Assembly: GCF_020532625.1 (NCBI RefSeq)
Contig: NZ_JAJAUY010000063.1
Location: 1 to 33,534 of the forward strand
DNA length: 33,534 nt
DNA from: Streptomyces antimicrobicus
Lineage (GTDB): Bacteria > Actinomycetota > Actinomycetes > Streptomycetales > Streptomycetaceae
Reading direction: 5' to 3'
The notes below the pieces were generated by a model, which was not told the origin of the DNA, did not search any database, and saw only the letters and a list, made by a program, of their open reading frames with translations. Below are positions 8,988-16,505 of the stretch, piece by piece. The position numbers and the translations under genes were made by a program. The first letter of the stretch is position 1; each line of letters opens with the position of its first letter.

Positions 8988-9013
8988 ATACCCGATATTT
9001 CAGGTGCCGTACC
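8988..9013 (-). promoter_or_regulatory. Candidate sigma-B/F-type promoter upstream of the HATPase gene
   Basis: Read on the minus strand, GGTAC (9013-9009), a 15-nt spacer and GGGTAT (8993-8988) resemble the GTTT-N14-16-GGGTAY pattern of stress sigma factors, although the -35 is imperfect. The stretch 8970-9002 is the most AT-rich nearby. A stress-sigma promoter would suit a gene for an anti-sigma-type ATPase. Tentative. Confidence 0.35.
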
Positions 9014-9067
9014 ACCCGATCACCGCCCGCCAGCGCACTGTGGCACGTACGGCCCAGTGCACGACCC

Positions 9068-9466
9068 TCACGCGCCCCCGCGCAGCCGGCGGCCGGCTTC
9101 CGCCACCGCCGGACGGTCCTGGTCCAGCCAGTCCACCGAGTCCAGCTCGTCCGGGCCGAGCCAGCGCAGTTCGTCGTGGTCCTCCAGCGGCAGGGGCTCA
9201 CCGGAGACCAGCCGGGCCGTCCACACGTGCAGGACCAGGCCGGGCCGCACGGGCCACTCCCCGGGGATGCGTTCCAACGGCTCGGTCTCCACACCGAGCT
9301 CCTCGCGCAGCTCGCGCACCAGCGCCTCGGGGACGGACTCCCCCGGCTCGGCCTTGCCGCCCGGCAGCTCCCAACGGCCGGCCACCTCGGGGGGCGCACT
9401 ACGGCGGGCGGCCAGCAGGCGCCCTTCATGACAAAGGGCTCCGCCCACGACCACTCGTTGCGTCAT
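9068..9466 (-). CDS. NUDIX hydrolase (MutT-like nucleotide pyrophosphohydrolase)
   Basis: 132 residues with a complete Nudix box, G37-x5-E43-x7-REL-x-EE-x-G, ending at about residue 59. The family hydrolyses nucleoside diphosphates linked to another group. The short length and early box fit MutT-like house-cleaning (deoxy)nucleoside triphosphate hydrolases that remove oxidised dGTP, but the substrate cannot be read from sequence. It starts at ATG 9466 with only a weak AGG-type ribosome site. It lies 32 nt downstream of the SPOR gene in the same direction, so the two are probably co-transcribed. Confidence 0.93.
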   Translation of the reverse strand: MTQRVVVGGALCHEGRLLAARRSAPPEVAGRWELPGGKAEPGESVPEALVRELREELGVETEPLERIPGEWPVRPGLVLHVWTARLVSGEPLPLEDHDELRWLGPDELDSVDWLDQDRPAVAEAGRRLRGGA

Positions 9467-9498
9467 GGGCGGAGCCTATGTCACGGCTGTCGCCGTCC

Positions 9499-9684
9499 TC
9501 AGTTCGCTGTGGCGGTCCGGCCGACCCGCTCGACCCAGTAGAGCTGCTTGTGCGCCCGGTCGTCCAGGCTGTCCGCGACCTTCTGGGCCTCGGACCGGGT
9601 GGCGTACCGGCCCACGCGGTAGCGGTTGCCGTTGTCGTCCTGCCGTATGACCAGCCACGGAAGCAGGGCACCGCCGTCGTTCAT
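9499..9684 (-). CDS. SPOR-domain micro-protein
   Basis: 61 residues, almost entirely one SPOR-like fold: PWLVIRQDDNGNRYRVGRYATRSEAQKVADSL, then KQLYWVERV. SPOR domains bind denuded peptidoglycan in periplasmic proteins, yet here there is no signal peptide or membrane helix, so a cytoplasmic role or another ligand is likely. It starts at ATG 9684 with GGAGG about 10 nt upstream. The start overlaps by 4 nt (ATGA) the stop of a possible 42-codon upstream frame (9681-9809). Short stand-alone SPOR proteins of this kind are, as I recall, common in Streptomyces. Confidence 0.85.
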   Translation of the reverse strand: MNDGGALLPWLVIRQDDNGNRYRVGRYATRSEAQKVADSLDDRAHKQLYWVERVGRTATAN

Positions 9685-9800
9685 CGCGCTTCACCCTCCG
9701 CCGTCGTACCTGCCCAGGAAACCGCAGTGCGCATATGCCCGAGCTTACGCCCGACCTTTACACAGCGGATACGGTTTTTCACGAAGAGGTACCTGGCAGG

Positions 9801-9824
9801 CGTACGCATCCGGCCATGCGTACG
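9801..9824. promoter_or_regulatory. Perfect 9-bp inverted repeat upstream of the SPOR gene
   Basis: CGTACGCAT (9801-9809) and ATGCGTACG (9816-9824) are separated by CCGGCC. It sits about 120 nt upstream of the SPOR start, at the edge of an AT-rich patch (9730-9795) that probably holds the promoter. The arms are long enough for an operator or an RNA hairpin. On the minus strand one arm contains the ATG of the 42-codon upstream frame. Confidence 0.55.
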
Positions 9825-9912
9825 ACGAAGCCGCGCGCGCCGGTGCGAACCGGCGCACGCTGGGCTTTTGTGCGATCCGTACCGCCCCCGGAGGGGCCCG
9901 CGGGCAGCCTCC

Positions 9913-10668
9913 TCAGCGGACCGGCATGTGGTAGGCGAGGCGGTAGCGGTCGGCGGGGACGACCACGTCGGCGGTCTCCACCGCGCGGCCGGAGGCGTAG
10001 TACGTACGGCCGACGACCAGCACGACATGGCCGGGGACGCCGCCGAGCAGCAGGATCTCCTCCGCCAGACCCGGCCGTGCGCCGACCTCTTCCATGACGT
10101 TGTCCACGACGACGTCGATGGCGGCCATGCGGTCGACCACGCCGCAGCCGCCGAGCGGGCCCTCCTCGGGAAGCATGACCGGAGTGCGACCCGTCAGCGC
10201 GAGCGGCTCCCAGGAGGTGGAGAGCATCATCGCCTCGCCGCCGTCCCGGAAGACGTAGCGCGTGCGCATGACGCGGTCGCCCGCCTCGATGCCGAGCCGG
10301 GCGGCGATGTCGGCGGGGGCGGCGGTCTGCTCGCTGTGCGAGTCCCAGGTGCCCTGGGCGCCGGCCTCCGCCTGCTCCTGGCGGAAGGGCGTGGAGACGC
10401 CGGCCGCCGCCCGGTACCCGGAACGCGAGACGCGGCGCGGCACCGGCTGCTCCCGTACGTACGTCCCGGACCCGGACCGGCCCTCGACCAGACCCTCCGC
10501 CATGAGGACCTTGCGGGCCTCCAGTGCCACGGTGTCGGAGACGCCGTACTCCTCGCGGATCCGGGCCTGGGAGGGGAGCCGGGCGTGCGGAGGCAGGGAC
10601 CCATCGACGATCTTCCGCCGCAGATCCCCGGCGACGCGCAGATAGGCCGGCTGCTCACCGAAAGTCAC
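9913..10668 (-). CDS. GntR-family transcriptional regulator with UTRA ligand domain (HutC/FarR type)
   Basis: 251 residues from GTG at 10668, with GGGAG 8 nt upstream. The first 70 residues are the GntR winged helix: AYLRVAGDLRRKIVDGSLPPHARLPSQARIREEYGVS, then the recognition helix region and GRSGSGTYVRE wing. Residues about 95-245 form a UTRA effector domain, which in this subfamily binds sugars, amino acids, fatty acids or other small molecules and releases DNA. No metabolic gene is adjacent, so the regulon may lie elsewhere; Streptomyces has many such regulators tied to development or antibiotic production. The stop is 228 nt upstream of the SPOR gene start. Confidence 0.93.
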   Translation of the reverse strand: MTFGEQPAYLRVAGDLRRKIVDGSLPPHARLPSQARIREEYGVSDTVALEARKVLMAEGLVEGRSGSGTYVREQPVPRRVSRSGYRAAAGVSTPFRQEQAEAGAQGTWDSHSEQTAAPADIAARLGIEAGDRVMRTRYVFRDGGEAMMLSTSWEPLALTGRTPVMLPEEGPLGGCGVVDRMAAIDVVVDNVMEEVGARPGLAEEILLLGGVPGHVVLVVGRTYYASGRAVETADVVVPADRYRLAYHMPVR

Positions 10669-10734
10669 TGGCCACTCCCATCAGGTTGACAGACAGCAAC
10701 AGCGTGGCAACCGATGGTTCCGCACCGCAAGCAA

Positions 10735-10772
10735 GGGCCAGGGTTTCACCCGATGTGATGAAACCCTGGCCC
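10735..10772 (-). terminator. Strong terminator hairpin after the DUF4190/septum-formation gene
   Basis: GGGCCAGGGTTTCA (10735-10748) and TGAAACCCTGGCCC (10759-10772) form a perfect 14-bp stem with a 10-nt loop. It is 18 nt past the stop of the minus-strand gene ending at 10791. It separates that gene from the GntR regulator downstream. Confidence 0.88.
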
Positions 10773-10790
10773 GAAACCCGTTACGTTGCG

Positions 10791-12026
10791 TCACACCGCC
10801 TGGTGCGAGGGCGCCCGCCCGCTGCCGGAACCGCCGCCGTCGGGGGCGCCCTCGCGCTCCTGGCGCCACTCCGGCACGGTCGTCGTCAGCCCGAGCGCGG
10901 CGCGCATCGCCTTCTCCGTCTCCAGGCGGGTCGCCGCGGCCGCCGCGGCCGCCGCCTGCTCGAAGGCCTTGGCGTCCTTCGCCGTGGAGGCCGCCTTCCA
11001 CGCCGCCCGGGCCCGGTCGAGCTCGCCGCGCAGCGCGTCGGCGGGGCGCCGCAGGGCGGGCTTGGCCGCCAGGGTGCGCAGCACGTCCGACTCGGCGGTC
11101 ATCGCCGTGTCGACCTCGTGCGCCCAGTGCTTGTAGCCGGTCAGGTCGTCGGAGACCTCGTCGGCGTCCGGCGGGTTGCTGAGGGCGAGCTCGACGGCGT
11201 CCGCCTGGGTCAGGTACGCCCGCTGCTCGGTGGTCAGGTTCTCCTGGCGCAGACTGCCCCGGCGCTTGGCGTTCCGCTCGGCCATCAGGCAGGTGATGTC
11301 CTTGTCGCCCATGTTCCACGACTCCCGGGTGGGGTGGAGGTAGAACATCTCGACCTCGGCGGGCACGGCCCAGGAGTCGGGGGCGTACTCGTCCTGCGCC
11401 CTCCAGCACGCCCTGACGGCCTGGCGTTCGATCTCCTCGACGCCCGGGTAGTCCCCGCGGCCGAGCCCGTGGCGCGGCTCGGTCACCTCGGCGTCGTGCG
11501 GCTCGGCGCAGGGGACGGTGAACACCACGCGGGTCTCGCGCTCCAGGTTGCCGCCGGGCACGTTGTAGCAGTCCCCCTTGCGGAGTTTGGTGACCAGCGT
11601 GCGGGTGCCGTCGGCCGTGCCGCCGCCCTCCTGGGCGGCCCGGCGGTCCGCGCCGCGCCGGAAGCCCTCCATGAAGGAGTCGGCGGCCCCGTCCAGCACG
11701 AACACCATCAGCACGGACATCAGCACCGACAGCACCAGGCCCACGATCGCCAGCGGCTTGCCGCGCTCCCGCCGCTTGGGGATCTGGACCAGCGCCACGA
11801 TCGCGAAGACCACCCCGAGCGGCGGCAGGCAGAGCAGTCCGACTGGGAGCGAGGCGATGGCGAAGCCGTTGAACGAGGGGGACGGCGGCGGGAAGCCGGG
11901 CGGCGGGAAGCCGGGCCCGCCGGGCGGCGGGAAGCCGGGCCCGCCGGGCGGTGGCGCGCCCCACGGCTGCTGGTACGGCTGCTGCGGCTGCGGCGGATGC
12001 CAGGGGGACGGCGGCGGGGTGCTCAC
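10791..12026 (-). CDS. Proline-rich membrane protein, DUF4190 plus septum-formation domain
   Basis: 411 residues from GTG at 12026, which has GGAG 8 nt upstream; an in-frame GTG 8 codons earlier (12050) has no ribosome site. The N-terminus (1-50) is Pro/Gly/Gln-rich with a repeated PPGGPGFPP unit, mirrored by a DNA repeat at 11888-11955. Two hydrophobic helices (about 53-75 and 88-112) form the DUF4190 part. After a Gly-rich linker comes a septum-formation-type extracytoplasmic domain with paired cysteines (GDCYN, VPCAEPHDAEV, RACW, ITCLM). The last 130 residues are Ala/Glu/Arg-rich and probably helical. It is predicted to be membrane-bound with a large outside domain. A role at the septum or cell envelope is only inferred from the domain name. 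Confidence 0.87.
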   Translation of the reverse strand: MSTPPPSPWHPPQPQQPYQQPWGAPPPGGPGFPPPGGPGFPPPGFPPPSPSFNGFAIASLPVGLLCLPPLGVVFAIVALVQIPKRRERGKPLAIVGLVLSVLMSVLMVFVLDGAADSFMEGFRRGADRRAAQEGGGTADGTRTLVTKLRKGDCYNVPGGNLERETRVVFTVPCAEPHDAEVTEPRHGLGRGDYPGVEEIERQAVRACWRAQDEYAPDSWAVPAEVEMFYLHPTRESWNMGDKDITCLMAERNAKRRGSLRQENLTTEQRAYLTQADAVELALSNPPDADEVSDDLTGYKHWAHEVDTAMTAESDVLRTLAAKPALRRPADALRGELDRARAAWKAASTAKDAKAFEQAAAAAAAATRLETEKAMRAALGLTTTVPEWRQEREGAPDGGGSGSGRAPSHQAV

Positions 12027-12076
12027 AGCGGCGGCTCCAACGGACGGCACGAACGAACGCGCGAATAGTACGCAGC

Positions 12077-12104
12077 GGGGGCGACCGAGGTGTCGGTCGC
12101 CCCC
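12077..12104 (-). terminator. Strong terminator hairpin after the subtilase gene
   Basis: GGGGGCGACCGA (12077-12088) and TCGGTCGCCCCC (12093-12104) form a perfect 12-bp stem closed by a GGTG tetraloop. It lies 58 nt after the subtilase stop and upstream of the next minus-strand start. Confidence 0.88.
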
Positions 12105-12162
12105 GCCGTCGGACCGTCAGGTCCCTGAGCCGGGCCGCTCGCCGAGCCCGCCTACGGGCGGA

Positions 12163-13737
12163 TCAGAACTGCAGCGCCCAGGAGTCGATCTTGCCGGTGT
12201 CGATGTTGGCGTTGTCGTTCACCCGCAGCTTCCAGGTCCCGTTCGCCACCTCGGAGGAGGCGTTGACCGAGTAGGTCTGGAGGATGTTGTCCGTGCTGCC
12301 GCCGCTGCGGTTGTGCAGGGTGTAGACGCTGCCGTCGGGCGCGACCAGGTCGACCTTCAGGTCACCGATGTAGGTGTGCTTGATGTCGACCGACACGCTC
12401 AGGGCCGCCGGGGCGTTGCCGGGGACACCGCTGACCGTGATCGGGGACTCGACCGTGGAGTTGTCGTTGATCGCGTAGTCACCGGTGTTCTCGAAGCGCG
12501 GCCCGGGCGGGGTGGTGGTGCCGCCGCCGACGAACAGCAGGCGGTTCGGGGAGCCGGTGCCGGGGCTGGTCACCACGTTCGGGGTGGCGGCGGCGACCAG
12601 GGCCGACGCGACCTGGGCCGGGGTGCTGGCCGGGTTCTGCGAGAGGTGGACGGCGGCCGCGCCGACGACGTGCGGCGTGGCCATCGACGTACCGGAGATG
12701 GTGTTGGTGGCCGTGTCGCCGGTGCCCCAGGACGAGGTGATCCCGGAACCGGGGGCGAAGATGTCCAGGACGCTGCCATAGTTGGAGTAGCTGGCCTTGG
12801 CGTCGGTGTTGGTGGTGGCGCCGACCGTGATCGCCTCGCCGACCCGGGCCGGGGACTTGGTGCTGGCGTCGGTGGACTCGTTGCCCGCCGCGACGCCGTA
12901 CGTGATGCCCGAGGCGATGGAGTTGCGCACGGCCGTGTCGAGCGCGGAGTCGGCGCCGCCGCCGAGCGACATGTTGGCCACGGCCGGCTTGACCGCGTTC
13001 CGCGTCACCCAGTCGATGCCGGCGACGACCTGGGCGGTGGTGCCGGAGCCCTGGTTGTTGAGCACGCGGACGCCGACGATCTTGGCCTTCTTGGCCACGC
13101 CGTACGCGTTGCCCGCGACGGTGCCGGCGACGTGGGTGCCGTGGCCGTGGCCGTCCTGAGCGGTGTTGTCGTTGTCGATGGCGTCGTAGCCGTAGGAGGC
13201 GCGGGTGCCGAAGTCCTGGTGGGTGATGCGGACGCCGGTGTCGATGATGTACGCGGTGACGCCCTCACCGGCCTTGTCCGGGTAGGTGTAGCTCTGGTTG
13301 AGCGGCAGGTTCTTCTGGTCGATCCGGTCCAGGCCCCACGACGGCGGGTTGGGCTGGGTGGCGTCGACGGTGAACGTGCGGTTCTGCACCACGGACTTGA
13401 CCGCCGGGTCGGCGGCGATCTTCTTGGCCTGGGCCTCGGTGGCCTCGATGGAGTAGCCGTTGAGGGCGGCGGAGTAGACCCGGTCGATCTTGGCGCCGTG
13501 CTTCTCGGCGACCGACGTGCCGCTGGCGAGGGTGGAGCGGGCGACGGAGTCGTTCAGGATCACGATGTAGCTGCCGGGGACGGTACCGGCGGCACCGGCG
13601 TTCTCGATCCTGCCTTCCGCGGCGGCCGTACCGGCGGCCGAGGCCGGGAGTGCGGCCGCGGCCCCCAGGGCGAGGGCGACGACGGCTGTCGCACTGATGC
13701 CGGCGAGCCTCCGGCGGGTCTGACGCATCACGGACAT
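12163..13737 (-). CDS. Secreted subtilisin-like serine protease (S8) with I9 propeptide and C-terminal P-domain
   Basis: 524 residues. ATG at 13737 is preceded by GAGGAGG with an 8-nt gap, so the longer in-frame start 21 codons upstream is rejected. Residues 1-35 are a signal peptide ending ASA-A. An inhibitor I9 propeptide follows (about 55-124, SYIVILNDSV). The S8 catalytic domain (about 130-405) has the complete triad: D166 in AYIIDTGV, H199 in GHGTHVAG and S351 in SGTSMATPHV, with oxyanion Asn in AAGNES. A short Thr/Pro linker leads to a proprotein-convertase P-domain (about 415-524). This is the architecture of Streptomyces extracellular alkaline proteases; it should be exported, self-processed and act on external protein. 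It is monocistronic, with its own terminator. Confidence 0.96.
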   Translation of the reverse strand: MSVMRQTRRRLAGISATAVVALALGAAAALPASAAGTAAAEGRIENAGAAGTVPGSYIVILNDSVARSTLASGTSVAEKHGAKIDRVYSAALNGYSIEATEAQAKKIAADPAVKSVVQNRTFTVDATQPNPPSWGLDRIDQKNLPLNQSYTYPDKAGEGVTAYIIDTGVRITHQDFGTRASYGYDAIDNDNTAQDGHGHGTHVAGTVAGNAYGVAKKAKIVGVRVLNNQGSGTTAQVVAGIDWVTRNAVKPAVANMSLGGGADSALDTAVRNSIASGITYGVAAGNESTDASTKSPARVGEAITVGATTNTDAKASYSNYGSVLDIFAPGSGITSSWGTGDTATNTISGTSMATPHVVGAAAVHLSQNPASTPAQVASALVAAATPNVVTSPGTGSPNRLLFVGGGTTTPPGPRFENTGDYAINDNSTVESPITVSGVPGNAPAALSVSVDIKHTYIGDLKVDLVAPDGSVYTLHNRSGGSTDNILQTYSVNASSEVANGTWKLRVNDNANIDTGKIDSWALQF

Positions 13738-14419
13738 CGAGGGGTCCTCCTCATAGGTGGTGCGCTGCGGGGGGTGGTGGAGCGGGCGGCGGCGCGGCAC
13801 GGCACGCCGGTAAAGGCATGCTCATGACAACGGCGGGAGTGCACCGGGCCACCGCCTCCAAGAGGTTGACCCACCCCGTCGGCTCCCGACAAGGCCCCGG
13901 CGGGCCCGTAACAACCACGCCATGCTCCGGCCACGCCGGGGTAAAGATCGGCCACGGGCCGACCCCGGCGACTGCCTACCCGTTCCGGCCAAACCGCTCG
14001 GTTCGAGCGCCCCTCGACCGGGGGCCCGGGCACCCGGCGGCCGCCCCCTGGAGCCGAGCCCGCGGGGGGTGCCGGGGCGGAACCGCGGAGTCCGGCCGGG
14101 AGCGGGGTGGGACGATTTCGCGCCATGGGGCGGCTGGGGCGGGGGAAGTCGGGGGCGGGGCGGCCCACTTGTGAAGTTTTCGTGTGCGCGGGCGGGGGCG
14201 GACCCCGAGAGGGGTCCGTACGGCAGGGCGGGCCGGGGTGGAGCGGGGGGGTCCGTACGGCAGGGCCGGGGAGGGGATCCGTACGGCAGGGCCGGGGAGG
14301 GGGTTCGTACGGCAGAGCCGGGGGTCCGTACGGCATCGACGCGGCGGACATGGTTCTGGTTTGCGCAGACGGCGGAAAACTGCCAGACCTCGCCGGGCCG
14401 GGTCTGGTGGACTTCGGGT
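13738..14419. repeat. Gene-free intergenic stretch with a five-copy CCGTACGG repeat (14211-14335)
   Basis: 682 bases between divergent genes without a convincing gene. Bases 13738-13860 should carry the subtilase promoter on the minus strand. The core GTCCGTACGGCA, or a one- or two-base variant, occurs five times, starting at about 14214, 14251, 14277, 14303 and 14324, mostly at a 21-27 nt period with G-rich spacers (GGGCCGGGGAGGGG). Each core contains the palindrome CCGTACGG or a near copy. Just upstream (14168-14184) is an AT-richer patch, TTGTGAAGTTTTCGTG. The repeats lie 85-210 bases upstream of the ICL/PEP-mutase start. Confidence 0.7.
14383..14407 (+). promoter_or_regulatory. Inverted repeat directly upstream of the ICL/PEP-mutase start
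   Basis: CCAGACC (14383-14389) and GGTCTGG (14401-14407) flank an 11-nt spacer and end 12 nt before the ATG. The position would let it act as a repressor site or as an RNA hairpin that hides the ribosome site. No adjacent regulator is encoded. Confidence 0.45.
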
Positions 14420-15247
14420 ATGACGACCACCAACCTTGAGACCGCCGCCGAGCGCGCGCAGTGGTTCGCCGCCCTGCACACGCCCGCCGCCCCGCTCGCC
14501 CTCGCCAACGCCTGGGACGTCGCCAGCGCCCGGCTCGTCGAGGCGGCCGGCGCGCCCGCCGTCGCCACGACCAGTGCCGGGGTCGCCTGGTCCCTCGGCT
14601 CCCGCGATGGCAACGCCCTCGCCCGCGACCGCGCCGTGGACCTCGTCGCCCGGGTCGCCGACGCCGTGCGGGTCCCGGTGAGCGCCGACATCGAGAGCGG
14701 CTTCGGCGCGGACCCGGCGGGGGTCGCCGAGACCGTCTCCGCCGTGATCGCCGCCGGCGCGGTCGGCATCAACATCGAGGACGGCTCGCGGGAACCGGCC
14801 GAGCACGTGGAGCGGCTCGCGGCGGCCCGCGCCGCCGCCGACGCCGCCGGCGTGCCGCTGTACGTCAACGCCCGGATCGACACCTACCTGTTCGGCCTCG
14901 GCGAGCCCGGCGCCCCCCGCCTGGCCGAGACCCTCTCGCGCGCCGCCGCCTACCTGGAGGCCGGGGCCAGCGGCATCTTCGTGCCCGGCGTGCACGAGCC
15001 GGAGGTCGTCGCCGAACTCGCCCGCGGCATCGACGCCCCGCTGAACATCCTGGTCGGCCCGGGCGCCCCCGGCGTCGCCAAGCTCGGGGCCCTGGGCGTG
15101 GCCCGCGTCAGCCTCGGCTCCTGGGTGGCCGAGGCGGCGTACGCGGTGGTCCGCCGGGCCACCGAGGAACTGCTCACCAAGGGCACGTACGACGCGGTCG
15201 CCGACTCCCTCACGTACGGGGACCTGAACTCCCTCTTCGGCAACTGA
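14420..15247 (+). CDS. Isocitrate lyase / PEP mutase family enzyme
   Basis: 275 residues from ATG at 14420 (GGTGGA about 9 nt upstream). A TIM-barrel of the ICL/PEPM superfamily: LANAWDVASARLVEAAG at the first strand, the Mg-binding SADIESGFG (around residue 93), GINIEDG, NARIDTYLFG and GIFVPGV. The isocitrate-lyase signature KKCGH is absent and the length is short, so this is not a glyoxylate-cycle isocitrate lyase. The subgroup includes carboxyvinyl-carboxyphosphonate mutase-like, oxaloacetate decarboxylase-like and 2-methylisocitrate lyase-like enzymes that make or break C-C bonds next to a carboxylate. The substrate is undetermined and there is no phosphonate gene nearby. It is followed by GC-rich repeats and an EamA transporter. 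Confidence 0.92.
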   Translation: MTTTNLETAAERAQWFAALHTPAAPLALANAWDVASARLVEAAGAPAVATTSAGVAWSLGSRDGNALARDRAVDLVARVADAVRVPVSADIESGFGADPAGVAETVSAVIAAGAVGINIEDGSREPAEHVERLAAARAAADAAGVPLYVNARIDTYLFGLGEPGAPRLAETLSRAAAYLEAGASGIFVPGVHEPEVVAELARGIDAPLNILVGPGAPGVAKLGALGVARVSLGSWVAEAAYAVVRRATEELLTKGTYDAVADSLTYGDLNSLFGN

Positions 15248-15303
15248 GCCCGGGCCGGCCGCGGCCGGGCGGGACGGGGCCGGGCGGGACGGGCGGGCCT
15301 GGG

Positions 15304-15350
15304 CCGGGTGGCGGGTGGGCCGGGGCCGGGTGGCGGGTGGGCCGGGGCCG
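15304..15350. repeat. 22-bp tandem repeat upstream of the EamA gene
   Basis: A 22-bp G-rich unit beginning CCGGGTGGCGGG occurs at 15304-15325 and 15326-15347, and a third copy starts at 15348 but breaks off. Two GGGCGGGACGG units precede it. It fills the spacer between the ICL/PEPM stop and the EamA promoter and may act as a roadblock terminator. Confidence 0.7.
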
Positions 15351-15416
15351 GGTGCCTCGGCCCACCTGGCGGAACCCAGGTGCCTGTAGAGGCCAACGAA
15401 CCGTAGGATCCGGCCC

Positions 15417-16403
15417 GTGCGCAGTGCGAGACCCGCGAAGGGTTCCTCCGGTTCCTCCGGTTCCTCCGGTCCCCCCGGTCGGTCCCGCCGCTCCGGTCCG
15501 GCCGACGGCTCCGGCCGGGCGGTGACGGGGGCGGCCTGGGCGGCGCTGGGCATCGTGTACGTCGTGTGGGGGTCGACGTACCTCGGCATTCGGGTCGCCG
15601 TCGAGACGATGCCGCCGTTCCTGTCGGCCGGCGCCCGGTTCGTCACCGCCGGGCTGCTGCTGACCGGGCTCGTCGCCTGGCGGCAGGGCCCCGCGGCGCT
15701 GCGCCTGACCGGGGCCCAGCTCCGCTCGACGGTGGTCGTCGGCCTGCTGCTCATCCTCGGCGGCAACGGCCTGGTCGTGCTCGCCGAGACCGCCGTGCCG
15801 TCCGGCCTGGCCGCGCTGCTGATCGCCGCCGTGCCGATGTGGGTGGTGCTGCTGCGCACGGCCACCGGGGACCGGCCACCGCTGCGCACCCTGGGCGGTG
15901 TTCTGCTGGGGCTGGTGGGGCTCATGGTGCTGACGAGCCCCGGCCTGAGCGGGGACGTGCAGTTGTGGGGCGTGCTGCTCGTGCTCGCCGCGTCCGCACT
16001 GTGGTCGGTGGGGTCCTTCGCATCCTCGAAGCTGCCGATGCCGGCCGACCCGTTCACGGCGAGCGCGTACGAGATGCTCGTCGGCGGCGTCGCCGGCCTC
16101 CTGGTGGGCCTCGGGCGCGGCGAGCACCACGGCCTGGACCTCGCCGCCGTCTCCACCCGCTCCTGGGTGGCCCTCGGCTACCTGATCGTCTTCGGCTCGC
16201 TCGTGGCGTTCACGGCGTACGCGTGGCTGCTCCAGCGGGCGCCGCTGTCGCTCACGGCGACGTACGCCTACGTGAACCCGGTCGTGGCCGTCGTGCTGGG
16301 CGCGCTGATCCTGGACGAGGCGCTGACCTGGCCGATCCTGACCGGGGGCGCGGTCGTGGTGGCGGCGGTGGGGGTCATCGTGTCGACCGAGCGGCGGCGG
16401 TAG
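15417..16403 (+). CDS. EamA/DMT-family membrane transporter
   Basis: 328 residues with about ten hydrophobic helices in two homologous halves, each with an EamA signature (WGSTYLGIRVAVETMPP in the first, ALWSVGSF and FTAYAWLLQRAPLSLTATYAYVNPVVAVVLGALILDE in the second). Family members export amino acids, metabolites or drugs. The N-terminal 35 residues are a Gly/Ser/Pro/Arg-rich cytoplasmic tail encoded in part by three 9-bp GGTTCCTCC repeats. It starts at GTG 15417. A -10-like TAGGAT (15404-15409) ends 7 nt before the GTG, so the message may be leaderless; TAGGA could alternatively be a weak ribosome site. The substrate is unknown. Confidence 0.93.
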   Translation: MRSARPAKGSSGSSGSSGPPGRSRRSGPADGSGRAVTGAAWAALGIVYVVWGSTYLGIRVAVETMPPFLSAGARFVTAGLLLTGLVAWRQGPAALRLTGAQLRSTVVVGLLLILGGNGLVVLAETAVPSGLAALLIAAVPMWVVLLRTATGDRPPLRTLGGVLLGLVGLMVLTSPGLSGDVQLWGVLLVLAASALWSVGSFASSKLPMPADPFTASAYEMLVGGVAGLLVGLGRGEHHGLDLAAVSTRSWVALGYLIVFGSLVAFTAYAWLLQRAPLSLTATYAYVNPVVAVVLGALILDEALTWPILTGGAVVVAAVGVIVSTERRR

Positions 16404-16480
16404 CCGGGGCGGTCCCCGGCCCCGGCCCGGCTCCGGCTCCGGCCCGCCGCGGCCTCGCCCGGCTCCGGCTCCGGCTCCGG

Positions 16481-16505
16481 GGCGGCGAAACGATTCGGCG
16501 CCGCC
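16481..16505 (-). terminator. Hairpin just after the trypsin-like protease gene
   Basis: GGCGGCG (16481-16487) and CGCCGCC (16499-16505) with an 11-nt AT-richer loop abut the stop codon at 16506. The convergent gap to the EamA stop also contains several GGCTCC hexamer repeats (16430-16480). Confidence 0.5.

Noticed and set aside
11578..13827. 749-codon plus-strand frame opposite the septum-formation and subtilase genes
   Set aside because: It spans two antisense genes and their terminator and shows only Gly/Val/Arg-rich composition without motifs.
13922..14419. In-frame extension upstream of the ICL/PEP-mutase gene by 166 codons
   Set aside because: It runs through the CCGTACGG repeats, is Gly/Arg-rich and has no ribosome site; the family normally begins near the ATG at 14420.
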